Of a DNA stretch of 64,000 nucleotides, positions 16,722 to 25,827 are shown piece by piece. The number at the start of each line of letters is the position of its first letter. Positions within the stretch are counted from its first letter, which is position 1. Location: the NCBI GenBank assembly GCA_022834735.1, contig BQKD01000001.1, positions 2,209,659 to 2,273,658 of the forward strand. The letters run 5' to 3'. The position numbers and the translations under genes are program-made. The DNA is from Erysipelotrichaceae bacterium OPF54. GTDB taxonomy: Bacteria; Bacillota_I; Bacilli_A; Erysipelotrichales; Erysipelotrichaceae. The notes beneath the pieces are model-generated. The model saw only the letters and a list, made by a program, of their open reading frames with translations. It had not been told where the DNA came from and did no database searches.

Positions 16722-17396
16722 CTAATGGGTCGTTTTTTCGACCAGTTTATTACCAATCGACTGAATGATCGATATGATAATCAAGATCAAGATCACAACC
16801 GTGTATGTGATATCGTACATATAGCGCTGTCCGTAACGGATCGCCATATCGCCAAGGCCTCCGGCACCGACCGCGCCAACGATCGCGATCTGCCCGATCA
16901 GCGCGATCAGCGTGATCGTGATGCCCCGGATCATGCCCGGCACATTTTCTCTTAAATACACATGCAGTATGATCTGCATCGGCGACATCCCCATCGAGAT
17001 GGCCGCTTCCACGATACCGTCATCAATTTCCATCATAGCCGATTCCATCTGTCTGGCCATGAACGGGATCGTTCCCACCACCAGCGGAACGAGCGCCCCG
17101 CTGATCCCGATCGTCGTATTGAAGATGAGCCTTGACAAAAAGAACAGCATCGGGATGAGGATGATGAACGGGATCGAGCGGAACAGGTTGATGATCTTGT
17201 CAAGAATAAAGAAGACCACCTTGTTTTCCAGGATCCCGCCCTTTCGAGTCACCACCACGATGACACCAAACACCAGTCCGATCACAAGCGAGATCACACC
17301 CGAATACAGCAGCATCAGCAGCGTATCCAGCACCGCCTTAGGAAACTGGTCGGCATATTTCACAACATTCGGAATAAAATCAATCAATATGTCCAC
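16722..17396 (-). CDS. metI: Methionine ABC transporter, permease
   Basis: A 224-residue permease with five membrane segments. The ATPase-contact loop is visible as EAAISMGMSPMQIILHVYLRENVPGM, and the end GGLGDMAIRYGQRYMY is typical of MetI. Its start overlaps the end of metN by 17 bases, which suggests coupled translation. Confidence 0.95.
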   Translation of the reverse strand: MDILIDFIPNVVKYADQFPKAVLDTLLMLLYSGVISLVIGLVFGVIVVVTRKGGILENKVVFFILDKIINLFRSIPFIILIPMLFFLSRLIFNTTIGISGALVPLVVGTIPFMARQMESAMMEIDDGIVEAAISMGMSPMQIILHVYLRENVPGMIRGITITLIALIGQIAIVGAVGAGGLGDMAIRYGQRYMYDITYTVVILILIIISIIQSIGNKLVEKTTH

Positions 17397-18423
17397 GCTT
17401 CATTACCTCCACATAAACGCCATGCTCTCTCGTATAGTCCAGCGCCCTCTTTATGTTTTCATCCGTACCTGTAAAGATCGTGACCAGAGTGCCCAGCGGC
17501 GCATCCTTGATGACCTCCACATTTCCGAAAACGATCGAACAGTCGATATGGAACCGGCGCGAAATCTCGGAAATGAGCGCCTCCTTCGTATTCGATGACG
17601 AATATTTGAGCCGGACAAGCTGCTGGTCAGGCGCCAGCTGCGTGAGCGGGTGCTTTTCCTCGATCAGCTCGTTGATCTTGTTCGTATTGTTCGTCGTATT
17701 GATAAAATTCTGCGTGATCTCTTCGACAGGATTGATGAAGATCGGAACGATATCGTTCTTTTCGACCACACGCCCGTTCTCCATGACCGCCACCCGGTCG
17801 CAGATCTCCTTGACCACCAGCATTTCATGTGTGATCATGATGACCGTGATCTTCATTTCCCGGTTGACCTTTTTGATCAGCCTGAGAATGCTCTGGGTCG
17901 TCTGCGGATCCAGCGCGCTCGTCGCCTCGTCGCATAAGAGCACTTTCGGATCGCTCGCCAGCGCCCTGGCGATCGCCACCCGCTGCTTCTGCCCTCCCGA
18001 AAGCTGGGAAGGATAGGAATCCTTGCGCTCCACGAGGTCGATCAGCTCAAGAAGCTCCATGACCTTGCGGTCGATCTCCTGCTTATCCTTTTTCATCATC
18101 CGCAGAGGCAAAGCGATATTTTCATAAATCGTTTTCGCTCTGAGCAGATTGAAATGCTGAAAGATCATGCCCATCTTCTGTCTTTCGGCACGAAGCTCCT
18201 TGTCCGAAAGCTCCAGCAGATTTTTTCCGTCAAAGATCACCTTGCCGTCATCCGGCCTTTCGAGCAGATTGATGCACCGTACCAGCGTCGATTTCCCGGC
18301 CCCCGAAAATCCGATGATGCCATAGATCTGTCCTTCCCTCACTTCCAGAGAAACATCTTTGACCGCATGCACTTCACCATCTTTGGTCTGAAATGATTTT
18401 GTGACATGTTCTAAACGGATCAT
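17380..18423 (-). CDS. metN: Methionine ABC transporter, ATP-binding subunit
   Basis: 347 residues from the chosen ATG (MIRLEHVTKSF). Walker A is GFSGAGKST, the signature is LSGGQKQRVAIARAL, and Walker B is VLLCDEATSALD. The C-terminal 100 residues form the NIL/C2 regulatory domain that senses methionine (ISEISRRFHIDCSIVFGNVE). A longer frame upstream runs back into the T-box terminator and is not coding. The GGAAAGG site fits this start. It is the first gene of metNIQ. Confidence 0.95.
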   Translation of the reverse strand: MIRLEHVTKSFQTKDGEVHAVKDVSLEVREGQIYGIIGFSGAGKSTLVRCINLLERPDDGKVIFDGKNLLELSDKELRAERQKMGMIFQHFNLLRAKTIYENIALPLRMMKKDKQEIDRKVMELLELIDLVERKDSYPSQLSGGQKQRVAIARALASDPKVLLCDEATSALDPQTTQSILRLIKKVNREMKITVIMITHEMLVVKEICDRVAVMENGRVVEKNDIVPIFINPVEEITQNFINTTNNTNKINELIEEKHPLTQLAPDQQLVRLKYSSSNTKEALISEISRRFHIDCSIVFGNVEVIKDAPLGTLVTIFTGTDENIKRALDYTREHGVYVEVMKRGHID

Positions 18424-18444
18424 TTCTTTTTTCATCCTTTCCAA

Positions 18445-18697
18445 TAAAAAAACTTCCGCCCCGCAATAGGACGAAAGTGAATTCGCGTTACCACCTATTT
18501 TCATCCTTTCCTCGCAGAAAGGACCTCATCAAGTACCATCATACTTTATCACTGTAACGGGTGAACCCGTCATGACCTACATCTCGATCATGCAACTCCA
18601 AGACCATGTTCCTTCAGATTTTCATGTTTCCTTTCACCAGCCGGAAACTCTCTACGCTTTCCATCCCAAGTACTCTTCTTTTCAACATCAATTTATG
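18445..18697 (-). ncRNA. T-box leader with Met specifier, controls metNIQ
   Basis: The conserved T-box AGGTGGTAACGCG lies at 18484-18496 (minus strand). It is followed by a terminator stem and T-run (18447-18480) just before metN. The Stem I apical region GGCTGGTGAAAGG and the specifier segment GGAACATGGTCTTGGAG are visible; the specifier ATG is at 18605-18607, for methionine. A Stem III-like hairpin (CGGGTTCACCCG) precedes the antiterminator. Uncharged tRNA-Met should therefore turn on methionine uptake. Specifier and gene function agree. Confidence 0.93.
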
Positions 18698-18702
18698 GTT
18701 AG

Positions 18703-18731
18703 ATATTAACAGTTTTGAGAAACCATGTCAA
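18703..18731 (-). promoter_or_regulatory. Promoter of the metNIQ leader
   Basis: TTGACA (18726-18731) and TAATAT (18703-18708), read on the minus strand, are 17 bases apart, a near-consensus housekeeping promoter, directly before the T-box. Confidence 0.8.
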
Positions 18732-19576
18732 AGTTTTTCTGAAATAATTTTCACGCTGTCTTCTACGAGCCTGCCATGATCGTACAGTCCTTCATATACA
18801 CATCCATCCGAATCGAACTGTTTAAAAGGACCATCCCACACATTATCGACCAGCTTTCCTTCCACGACCGTTCCGTCCGGCTCTTCCTTGCGGCACGGAC
18901 CATTCCAGCCTCCGTTTTCCCACTGCCCGATAAACGCCGAACCGTCTTGTGCCACATAAATCAGCTGTCCGCAGATCCTGCCGTTCACATACGTTCCTTC
19001 ATAATAGCTGCCTTCTTCGTATTCCTTTTTGAACGGACCGTTCCAGATCCCGTTCATGCGCCATCCTTTCGTGACCGAACCATCTTCATTGATATGTTCG
19101 CAATAGCTTTTGATCCGCTCTTCGCGCTTCTCTTCGTACTTGCGCGATCTCGACAGCTTCCCGAAGTCGATATCCTTGAGCGCATAGCTGAAAATTCCGA
19201 TCACTTCGGCGCAGAACTCCTTTGTGAACCCGCACTCGGTCAAAAAGTCCCGGACCCTTTCCCGGGCCTGCTCGTCAAACTTTTTTCTTTCCTGCAGCAG
19301 TGCGTAAATCTCGGTACCCGTATTGACCGCCAGCGCTGTACGCACTTTGTGCACCCCATCCACCTGTCTGCCCGCCAGATTGGCCATCAAAAGATTGACG
19401 GCTCCGGCATCATTCAGTATTCTCGTTCCATGTTCGCTAATGATCTGGTGCAGCGCCTCTTTCGCGCTCAGATCCTCTTTTATCAGCAGCGCATGACAAA
19501 AAGGACACCGCGCTCTCTCCCATTCATCGAGCGTATCCGACCATTCCCATTCGCTTTCACATTGGCTGCATTTCAT
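18728..19576 (-). CDS. MORN-repeat protein with N-terminal zinc ribbon
   Basis: 282 residues from the chosen start MKCSQCESEWEWSD. A zinc-ribbon-like pair of CxxC motifs (CSQC, then CPFC about 25 residues later) opens the protein. Residues about 180-282 carry four to five MORN-like repeats, such as GIWNGPFKKEYEEGSYYEGTY, GQWENGGWNGP and DNVWDGPFKQFDSDGCVYEG. No signal peptide is seen, so it is probably cytoplasmic. MORN repeats often bind lipids or other proteins, and no specific function is known here. The longer frame to 19660 has no ribosome site. Confidence 0.75.
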   Translation of the reverse strand: MKCSQCESEWEWSDTLDEWERARCPFCHALLIKEDLSAKEALHQIISEHGTRILNDAGAVNLLMANLAGRQVDGVHKVRTALAVNTGTEIYALLQERKKFDEQARERVRDFLTECGFTKEFCAEVIGIFSYALKDIDFGKLSRSRKYEEKREERIKSYCEHINEDGSVTKGWRMNGIWNGPFKKEYEEGSYYEGTYVNGRICGQLIYVAQDGSAFIGQWENGGWNGPCRKEEPDGTVVEGKLVDNVWDGPFKQFDSDGCVYEGLYDHGRLVEDSVKIISEKL

Positions 19577-19650
19577 ATTTTCTGCCCCCGCTGTATTACT
19601 TTCTCTATCCTTGTTTCTGTTCCTATCGTAGCAAAAATCCGCAAAAGAAA

Positions 19651-19676
19651 AAAGACACAAATTATTCTGTGTCTTT
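19651..19676 (-). terminator. Terminator of the amidohydrolase-like gene
   Basis: The stem AAAGACACA/TGTGTCTTT overlaps the stop codon of the gene ending at 19676 and is followed by a T-run on the minus strand. Confidence 0.7.
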
Positions 19677-20395
19677 CAGCTGCGCATGATATAAGGGAAA
19701 AACTGGATGCCCGCCTTGATCATTCGATGGATCGTCTGTACTCCGACTTCCGAAAAATACGCCTCGATCGTCGGCTTGTTGATGACAAGCAGATCCCCCT
19801 GAAATCCGATCCGGATCTCGCCCAGCTCTTTGAGACCGTATTCTCTGGCCGGATTGCACGTCATCGCCTTAAGCAGGCAGTACGCCCCGATCCCGCAGTA
19901 CACATGCAGGAAAAAAGCCAGCGGCTGCATGGAATACATTTTGTGCGGAAGCGAATTCATGCCGCACGATAACAGGATCGGCGGTTCGACAGGCTCCTGC
20001 GGCACTCCCTGAATGATCGGAATTTTCGGGATATGTCTGGAAATGACCACTTCCTGAAACAGTTCCCGGCGCCGCATCTGCGGATCCCGGCTGATCAGTG
20101 TCAGGATCCCGTTCATACGCATCAAATACAGGGCGTCCGATTCCTTGCGCATCCGGTCGCCGTCGAGCCGGTCATCCGGCGTATTGAAATGACAGTCAAT
20201 AAACGCAGGAACAACACATTCTCCGCGCGCATCAATGACCCTTGTCGCATCATCGATCCATTCTTTCGGATCATGGACCCCCATATCAATGATCCGGTCG
20301 TGATGCATGGCCACAAACGCATTTTTTAAAATGGTATCGTCTTCGCTGCACGTATAAAGATTTTCAATATTCTTTATTAAAAGGGTAGCTTTCAT
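19676..20395 (-). CDS. Reduced amidohydrolase-like protein (imidazolonepropionase-like ends, core missing)
   Basis: 239 residues. The first 70 residues look like the start of amidohydrolases (LLIKNIENLYTC, then RVIDARGECVVPAFIDCH), and the last 60 look like their end (TCNPAREYGLKELGEIRIGFQGDLLVIN). The usual DxHxH metal motif is replaced by IDCHFNTP, and the roughly 150 residues of the catalytic barrel with its other His and Asp ligands are absent. Yet the frame is clean and the middle (LYLMRMNGILTLISRDPQ) is coherent. It is unlikely to be a normal metallohydrolase. It stands alone between two terminators. Confidence 0.6.
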   Translation of the reverse strand: MKATLLIKNIENLYTCSEDDTILKNAFVAMHHDRIIDMGVHDPKEWIDDATRVIDARGECVVPAFIDCHFNTPDDRLDGDRMRKESDALYLMRMNGILTLISRDPQMRRRELFQEVVISRHIPKIPIIQGVPQEPVEPPILLSCGMNSLPHKMYSMQPLAFFLHVYCGIGAYCLLKAMTCNPAREYGLKELGEIRIGFQGDLLVINKPTIEAYFSEVGVQTIHRMIKAGIQFFPYIMRS

Positions 20396-20527
20396 ACAGG
20401 CTCCTTTCCTGTGGTGCTTCTTCCCTCATTATAACGTAAACTATTCCGGAAGTCTTTCTTGCTTTTGGCAAGATTTGTGTAATCATTAATAGTAATCCAC
20501 AAAAAAGCAAAAGAAATGAGGAATACA

Positions 20528-21199
20528 ATGCTCTGGAACTTTAAGAAAAAACCGGTCGTCGTGACCATTCACGGTTTCGGCGCCAAAACATCAAGCGAAA
20601 TGGACGACCTTGCCTCGTTCTTGAAAAAGAACGGGTATGAGGTCATTCAGTTCGATCTGTATGATATCAGCGATCCGGAAGATGCCGATCTGAACAGCTG
20701 GATCGGCAAGGCAGAACAGGCCATGAAAAACGCTTTTGAAAAAACCGATGAAGTGTATCTGATCGGCTTTTCCATGGGAGGCGTGATCGCCTCGTATCTT
20801 GCGACATTGTTTCGCGTCAAATGTCTGATCCTTGTCGCACCCGCCTTTCACTACATCAATCTGCAGATGGCAAAGACCGCAACAAAAAAGACCTTCTCCT
20901 CGTCCTCTTCGGCCAAAGGACCATCGCCAAGCAAAGCGCAGACAAAAACGTTTACCGGGATCATCGACCGATACAAAGAATCGATCACGCATGTGGACTG
21001 CCCGATCCTCATCCTTCACGGAACGAAAGATGAAGTGATCGACCCGTCCAGCTCATCCCTTGAATACAAGCGGATCCGCCATGAACGCAAGCGGCTTCTT
21101 CTGATCGAAGACGCCCCTCATCGCCTGCTTTATACAAAAGAGTTCGAACCGACCGCCTTTTCCATCATCCTGCTCATGTTAAAAGGAAAGCTCATCTGA
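20528..21199 (+). CDS. Alpha/beta hydrolase (serine esterase/lipase type)
   Basis: 223 residues from ATG 20528, chosen because GAAATGAGG just upstream fits a ribosome site; an in-frame ATG lies at 20516. The oxyanion HGFG is near residue 15, the nucleophile elbow GFSMGG near 80, the acid in HGTKDEVIDPSS, and the His in EDAPHRLLY. No signal peptide is seen, so it acts in the cytoplasm. The substrate is unknown. A terminator follows directly. Confidence 0.88.
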   Translation: MLWNFKKKPVVVTIHGFGAKTSSEMDDLASFLKKNGYEVIQFDLYDISDPEDADLNSWIGKAEQAMKNAFEKTDEVYLIGFSMGGVIASYLATLFRVKCLILVAPAFHYINLQMAKTATKKTFSSSSSAKGPSPSKAQTKTFTGIIDRYKESITHVDCPILILHGTKDEVIDPSSSSLEYKRIRHERKRLLLIEDAPHRLLYTKEFEPTAFSIILLMLKGKLI

Positions 21200-21213
21200 C
21201 AGCTTTCCTTTTT
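21183..21213 (+). terminator. Terminator after the alpha/beta hydrolase
   Basis: A perfect 10-bp stem AAGGAAAGCT/AGCTTTCCTT with an 8-base loop and a T-run. It overlaps the stop codon and is close to the convergent pncB end. Confidence 0.85.
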
Positions 21214-21216
21214 GCG

Positions 21217-22662
21217 TTATTTATATTTTTCAAGAAGTCCGAGCTTGAGATCGAGCAGCTTGCGCGACAGATCCACATAGTATTCCTGCGGATTGACAAA
21301 CCGTTTGATCTCATCCCAGATTGTATCGAGCTCGTCTTTGCAGTAGGAGCGGATATCTTCAAGCGCCGGCATATCGTACACAAGATTTCCACCCTGGAAC
21401 ACAGGCACAAGAAGAGAACGGACTTCATAGGATCCGCCCGGGATCACCTTGTATTTCCAGCGATCCATCTGATGATAAATGGTCAGATCCTGTTCTGGAT
21501 CAATTTGTTCATCGTACAGTGTCATCAGATCAGCCACAGCCATCTTCGATTCCTTGTCATAAATACGGTACAGATCCTTCACGCCCGGATTGGTCACCTT
21601 GCCCACATTGTCGCTGATCTTGATCTTGGGCACCCATACATCCCCTTCTTTGATCGCAGCCAGCTTGTAGACCCCGCCAAAGACCGGGGAATTTTTCGAG
21701 CAGATCAGATTTTCTCCGACCCCGAACGAGTCGATCTTCGCTCCCTGCTGCTTGAGCAGCGATTCGATCACATATTCGTCAAGCGAATTGGATACGACGA
21801 TCGCGCAATCCTGCATACCGGCCTCATCGAGCCGCGCACGCACCTTTTTGGATAAATACGCCATATCCCCGCTGTCGATACGCACCCCTTTCAGCCGGTA
21901 TCCGTTTGGTTCAAGATACTCCCTGGCAACACGGATCGCGTTCTCGACACCCGATTTCAGCGTAGAATACGTATCGATCAGCAGCGTGCACGCGTCCGGA
22001 TACGTCTTCGCATAATACAGGAACGCATCGTATTCGTTCTCAAAGCTCTGCACGAAAGAATGAGCCATCGTACCAAGGACCGGGATGCCGAATTTCTCTC
22101 CCGCATACGTCGTGGCGCTGCCGGCACAGCCCGCAATATACGCCGCTCTGGCCCCATAGATGGCTGCATCGAAATTATGGGCCCGCCGCGCCCCGAATTC
22201 CATGACCGCTCTGCCGTCCGCCGCCTGAACGATCCGGCGCGCCTTGGTCGCAATCATCGTTTCGTGATTGAGCGCGAGCAGGATCGCCGTTTCGACAAGC
22301 TGCACCTCGATGATCTTCCCTCTGACCCGGATCAGCGGTTCGTGCGGGAAGACTGGTGTTCCTTCCGGGATCGCATCAATATCTCCCGTGAAACGAACGG
22401 TCGAAAGGTAATCGAGAAATTCCGGCGAAAACTGGTTCAGACCGCGAAGATATTCGATATCGCCTTTTGAAAAATGAAGATTTTTCACATAGTCGATGAC
22501 CTGTTCGAGGCCTGCGAGGATACACAGTCCCCCGTCATCCGGGTTTTTGCGGTAAAACACATCAAAAACAACTTCCTCGTCAATATTCCGGTTAAAATAG
22601 CACTGGCTCATCGTCAGCTCGTAAAAGTCCATGACCAGTGTGAGATTTCTAGCTTCTTCCAT
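21217..22662 (-). CDS. pncB: Nicotinate phosphoribosyltransferase
   Basis: A 481-residue enzyme making nicotinate mononucleotide from nicotinate and PRPP, part of NAD salvage. Recognisable parts are LTLVMDFYELTMSQCYF at the start, FGARRAHNFDAAIYGARAAYIAGC near residue 160, TLLIDTYSTLKSGVENAI, and VRIDSGDMAYLSKKVR. The length is normal. It is encoded 3 bases after pncA in the same direction, so the two form a salvage operon. Confidence 0.95.
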   Translation of the reverse strand: MEEARNLTLVMDFYELTMSQCYFNRNIDEEVVFDVFYRKNPDDGGLCILAGLEQVIDYVKNLHFSKGDIEYLRGLNQFSPEFLDYLSTVRFTGDIDAIPEGTPVFPHEPLIRVRGKIIEVQLVETAILLALNHETMIATKARRIVQAADGRAVMEFGARRAHNFDAAIYGARAAYIAGCAGSATTYAGEKFGIPVLGTMAHSFVQSFENEYDAFLYYAKTYPDACTLLIDTYSTLKSGVENAIRVAREYLEPNGYRLKGVRIDSGDMAYLSKKVRARLDEAGMQDCAIVVSNSLDEYVIESLLKQQGAKIDSFGVGENLICSKNSPVFGGVYKLAAIKEGDVWVPKIKISDNVGKVTNPGVKDLYRIYDKESKMAVADLMTLYDEQIDPEQDLTIYHQMDRWKYKVIPGGSYEVRSLLVPVFQGGNLVYDMPALEDIRSYCKDELDTIWDEIKRFVNPQEYYVDLSRKLLDLKLGLLEKYK

Positions 22663-22665
22663 CCT

Positions 22666-23241
22666 TTATTCCTCGACCTGTTTGACAACACAGATGCCGT
22701 TGGCTTCCATATTTGCCAGCGCCCATTCATTCCAGAACGCTTTTTCATGAATCTGCGGCACATCATATGTATCCACACACGGCTCAAAAACGACGACCCG
22801 ATGATCGTGGTCATCCTTCTGATTCAAATAGCTCTGCAGCGACAGCGCGAACTGCAGCACACAAAGATCGGTGCAGCACCCCGTGATCACCAGATCGCGA
22901 TACGTTTCCAACAGGGCATCGAGGCGCTTCTGGAAAGCCGGCGCCATAAATGTGTTCGTGCTGTTTTTTTCGATCACATCTTTCGCAAACTTTTCGAGCT
23001 CGCTGATCACCTGCGATTCGCTGCTTCCTTTCAGACAATGCGCAGGATACGCCTGAAATTCCCTCGCATCCTTTGTATGCGCATCGCATATGAACAAATT
23101 GTCATATCTTTGGATCAGCCTTTTTATATCCGGAACGATCTGTGCGATCGCCGGATCGCTCAGCGCCCCTTCCTTGACAAACCCGTTGGTCATATCCACA
23201 ACAAATACGATTGGTTTGTTTAATTGTATTGTATTTTTCAT
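22666..23241 (-). CDS. pncA: Isochorismatase-family hydrolase, probable nicotinamidase
   Basis: 191 residues. The catalytic Asp is in VFVVDMTNGFVKEGAL, the metal-binding region in CDAHTKDAREFQAYPAHCLKGS, and the nucleophile Cys in VITGCCTDLCVLQFALSL. This is the nicotinamidase-type arrangement, and the pncB neighbour makes conversion of nicotinamide to nicotinate the likely job. It is the first gene of the pncA-pncB operon. Confidence 0.88.
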   Translation of the reverse strand: MKNTIQLNKPIVFVVDMTNGFVKEGALSDPAIAQIVPDIKRLIQRYDNLFICDAHTKDAREFQAYPAHCLKGSSESQVISELEKFAKDVIEKNSTNTFMAPAFQKRLDALLETYRDLVITGCCTDLCVLQFALSLQSYLNQKDDHDHRVVVFEPCVDTYDVPQIHEKAFWNEWALANMEANGICVVKQVEE

Positions 23242-23287
23242 TCAAACTCCTTTCATCCGGTCAATTATACCATACAATCCCGCTATT

Positions 23288-23617
23288 TTACGGGTTTTGA
23301 GATCCTTTGCCAAAAGCTGAAAACCGTTCCCAATCCTTCCTGAGCTGCTCAAGACGACAGTACAGATCGTAAATGCCGTCTTCCGAAAGAACACCGCAGG
23401 ACATTTTCTTTGAGAACACGCCCGTTTCATCCAGATCGTGATCCTGCAGCCACGATCCTTCAAAATACCAGGAAAACAGTTTATCCCACTGCTCTTTATT
23501 TTTATTAAGCATCACGGTCTGTTTTTCAAGATCCGACACGATCGTTTCAAGACGGTTGAATATGTTTTCCATTTCTGCCACTTTGTTCATTTCCAGCATA
23601 AGTTCTTTTTTATCCAT
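23288..23617 (-). CDS. DUF4298 family protein
   Basis: 109 residues from the ATG at 23617 (MDKKELMLEMNKVAEMENIF); an upstream extension would run into the recA terminator. The protein is helical, with heptad-like leucines between residues 20 and 45 and a C-terminal part (FSKKMSCGVLSEDGIYDLYC) seen in DUF4298 proteins. The function is unknown. It lies between recA and pncA in the same direction. Confidence 0.75.
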   Translation of the reverse strand: MDKKELMLEMNKVAEMENIFNRLETIVSDLEKQTVMLNKNKEQWDKLFSWYFEGSWLQDHDLDETGVFSKKMSCGVLSEDGIYDLYCRLEQLRKDWERFSAFGKGSQNP

Positions 23618-23630
23618 GTCTTTATTATAT

Positions 23631-23663
23631 AAAAAAAGAAGTACAAGTATACTCCTGTACTTC
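23631..23663 (-). terminator. Terminator after recA
   Basis: The stem GAAGTACA/TGTACTTC is followed on the minus strand by seven T. It lies 10 bases after the recA stop. Confidence 0.85.
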
Positions 23664-23672
23664 CCGAATTTC

Positions 23673-24758
23673 CTATTCTTCTGCCTGCACTTCCTGCTGT
23701 TCTTCTTTATCCTCGAGGATCGCTTCATCGAGCGTCGCATCCTCCTGAGGCGCCATGGAAGCCCGCAGCTTTGTTTCCAGCTCTTCTTTCAGTTCCGGAT
23801 GGGATTTGATGAATTCCTTGGCCGCTTCCTTGCCCTGGCCGACTTTTTCGCCTTCGTACGAATACCAGGCCCCCGCCTTTTTCAGGATATTCGCGTCTAC
23901 GCAAAGGTCTACGAGCTCGGAAATGTAGGAGACACCTTCCCCATACATGATCTCGAGCACGACGCTCTTGAATGGAGGCGCCACCTTGTTCTTTACGACC
24001 TTGACCTTCACTTTGTTTCCGACGATATCGGATCCGTTTTTGATTGCATCCGCTTTCCGGATATCGATACGGACCGAAGAGTAGAATTTCAGCGCTCGTC
24101 CTCCCGGCGTCGTTTCCGGATTGCCGTACATCACACCGACTTTTTCGCGAAGCTGGTTGATGAAGATCGCCGTACATTCATTGTGGTTCATCAATCCGGC
24201 CAGTTTACGCATCGCTTTGGACATCATCCGCGCCTGCGCGCCGACCTGCAGATCCCCCATCTCGCCATCCAGTTCCACCTGAGGAACCAGGGCGGCCACA
24301 CTATCCACGGCAACGAGATCGACAGCTCCGCTTTCAATGAGCATGAGCATGATATTCAACCCCTGTTCGCCTGAATCAGGCTGGGAAAGAATAAGATCGT
24401 CGATATCGACACCAAGCTTCTTCGCATACACCGGATCGATCGCGTTTTCGGCATCAATGAATGCCGCACGTCCGCCTTTTTTCTGCACTTCCGCGATCGC
24501 ATGCAGAGCAAGCGTCGTCTTACCGCTCGATTCCGGACCGAAGATCTCAATGATCCGTCCTTTCGGATATCCGCCAATACCGAGCGCCTGATCAAGAAGA
24601 AGACTGCCCGAAGGGATCGGCTCCACATCCGTTGCCGCCCGATCTCCCAGCTTCATGATGGCTCCTTTGCCATATTCGCGCTCGATTTCATTCAATACAT
24701 CTTTTAACAGTTTATCTTTATCTTTTACTTCTGCTGCCGCAGCTGTCTTTTTTGCCAT
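23673..24758 (-). CDS. recA: Recombinase RecA
   Basis: A 361-residue DNA strand-exchange protein for homologous recombination and SOS induction. Walker A is [14 protein letters not shown]; the catalytic Glu is in [10 protein letters not shown] (the family usually has DAEHALDP); Walker B is [13 protein letters not shown]; the L2 loop is [20 protein letters not shown]. The C-terminal tail is acidic, as usual. It sits at the end of the rodZ-pgsA-cinA-recA cluster and has its own terminator. Confidence 0.98.
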   Translation of the reverse strand: MAKKTAAAAEVKDKDKLLKDVLNEIEREYGKGAIMKLGDRAATDVEPIPSGSLLLDQALGIGGYPKGRIIEIFGPESSGKTTLALHAIAEVQKKGGRAAFIDAENAIDPVYAKKLGVDIDDLILSQPDSGEQGLNIMLMLIESGAVDLVAVDSVAALVPQVELDGEMGDLQVGAQARMMSKAMRKLAGLMNHNECTAIFINQLREKVGVMYGNPETTPGGRALKFYSSVRIDIRKADAIKNGSDIVGNKVKVKVVKNKVAPPFKSVVLEIMYGEGVSYISELVDLCVDANILKKAGAWYSYEGEKVGQGKEAAKEFIKSHPELKEELETKLRASMAPQEDATLDEAILEDKEEQQEVQAEE

Positions 24759-25238
24759 TTAAATTTCCTCCTTCATGACTGAAAGCAGATTGGAAATCAT
24801 CCGGCGCACCACTTCGGCACGCACCTCGTTTCTCTGCATTCCGTCCATCTGAAAACGAAAATCAAAAACTGTTCCATCCCGTCTTGCGATCGCGCAGTAT
24901 ACGCGTCCGGCCGGCTTCTCTTCCATGACATCCGGTCCTGCATTGCCCGTAAACGATACCGCAAAGTCGACATCCATGATCCGCTGCGCGTTTAAAGCCA
25001 TGGCGCGCGCGCACTCTCTGGAAATGACACCGAACTTTTCCACGAGCATTGCCGGTACATCGAGAAGCACTTCCTTCATCTCGGTCCAGTATGTCACGAT
25101 CCCACCCTTTAATACGACGCTCGCGCCAGGACACGAAGCGATCTGCGCACAGAACAGGCCTGCTGTCAGGCTTTCCGCCGAACCGACCGTCCAGCCCCGG
25201 CTGCCTGCCAGATCAATAAGTTGCCTCAGCTCGTCCAT
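24759..25238 (-). CDS. CinA C-terminal domain protein, nicotinamide-nucleotide amidase type
   Basis: A 159-residue stand-alone CinA C-terminal domain. The motif GSAESLTAGLFCAQIA and the later TGNAGPDVMEEKPAGRVY (usually TGIAGP) are conserved parts of the deamidase domain, which turns nicotinamide mononucleotide into nicotinate mononucleotide. Many Firmicutes have a two-domain CinA at this place; the N-terminal MoaB-like domain is missing here. It is directly followed by recA, with its stop next to the recA start. Confidence 0.9.
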   Translation of the reverse strand: MDELRQLIDLAGSRGWTVGSAESLTAGLFCAQIASCPGASVVLKGGIVTYWTEMKEVLLDVPAMLVEKFGVISRECARAMALNAQRIMDVDFAVSFTGNAGPDVMEEKPAGRVYCAIARRDGTVFDFRFQMDGMQRNEVRAEVVRRMISNLLSVMKEEI

Positions 25239-25239
25239 G

Positions 25240-25818
25240 CTACATTGTCTCCAGAACGTATTTCTTCAGTTTTTGAAAATAGATCCATCCGCTGTATACG
25301 GATGCCGCCGCTGCCGCCCATAATGCGATCGATGCCAGAGGCACATGGATCAGGGCACACGGCCAGTTATTAAGCAACAGCAAAACGATTGCCACCATTT
25401 GAAGCACGGTCTTCAGCTTTCCGAAAAAGCCGGCGCTCACGACTTCGCCGCTCGTCGCCGCGCTCATCCGCAAACCATCTACCATCAGGTCGCGCGCGAT
25501 CATGATCAGCACCGCCACCACATTTGCGCTGTGCGACCATACAAGCATGATCAGTACCGTATTGACCAGCAGCTTGTCTGCGATCGGATCGGCAAACTTG
25601 CCGAACGACGTGATCCAGTGATGCTTTCTGGCCAGCATTCCGTCAAAATAGTCCGTGATCGAAGCCACGATGAAAATAATCAGAACGAGGATATTGCGCA
25701 GGCCAAGACCTGTCGCTTCGTTTACAATTCCCATGTTTTCCGGAACACACAAGTACACGGCCACGACGACCGGCACCAGTATGATCCGCATGATTGTCAG
25801 TTTATTAGGCAGATTCAT
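25240..25818 (-). CDS. pgsA: CDP-diacylglycerol-glycerol-3-phosphate phosphatidyltransferase
   Basis: A 192-residue integral membrane enzyme of phosphatidylglycerol synthesis. The CDP-alcohol phosphotransferase signature is complete: DYFDGMLARKHHWITSFGKF then ADPIADK, with all conserved Asp and Gly residues. It starts with NLPNKLTIMRI, the usual opening. It lies between rodZ and cinA, with only a few bases between genes, as in many Firmicutes. Confidence 0.96.
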   Translation of the reverse strand: MNLPNKLTIMRIILVPVVVAVYLCVPENMGIVNEATGLGLRNILVLIIFIVASITDYFDGMLARKHHWITSFGKFADPIADKLLVNTVLIMLVWSHSANVVAVLIMIARDLMVDGLRMSAATSGEVVSAGFFGKLKTVLQMVAIVLLLLNNWPCALIHVPLASIALWAAAAASVYSGWIYFQKLKKYVLETM

Positions 25819-25827
25819 AACTCCTCC

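Noticed and set aside
18424..18504. N-terminal extension of metN
   Set aside because: It lies in the T-box terminator; the chosen ATG starts the conserved MIRLEHV segment.
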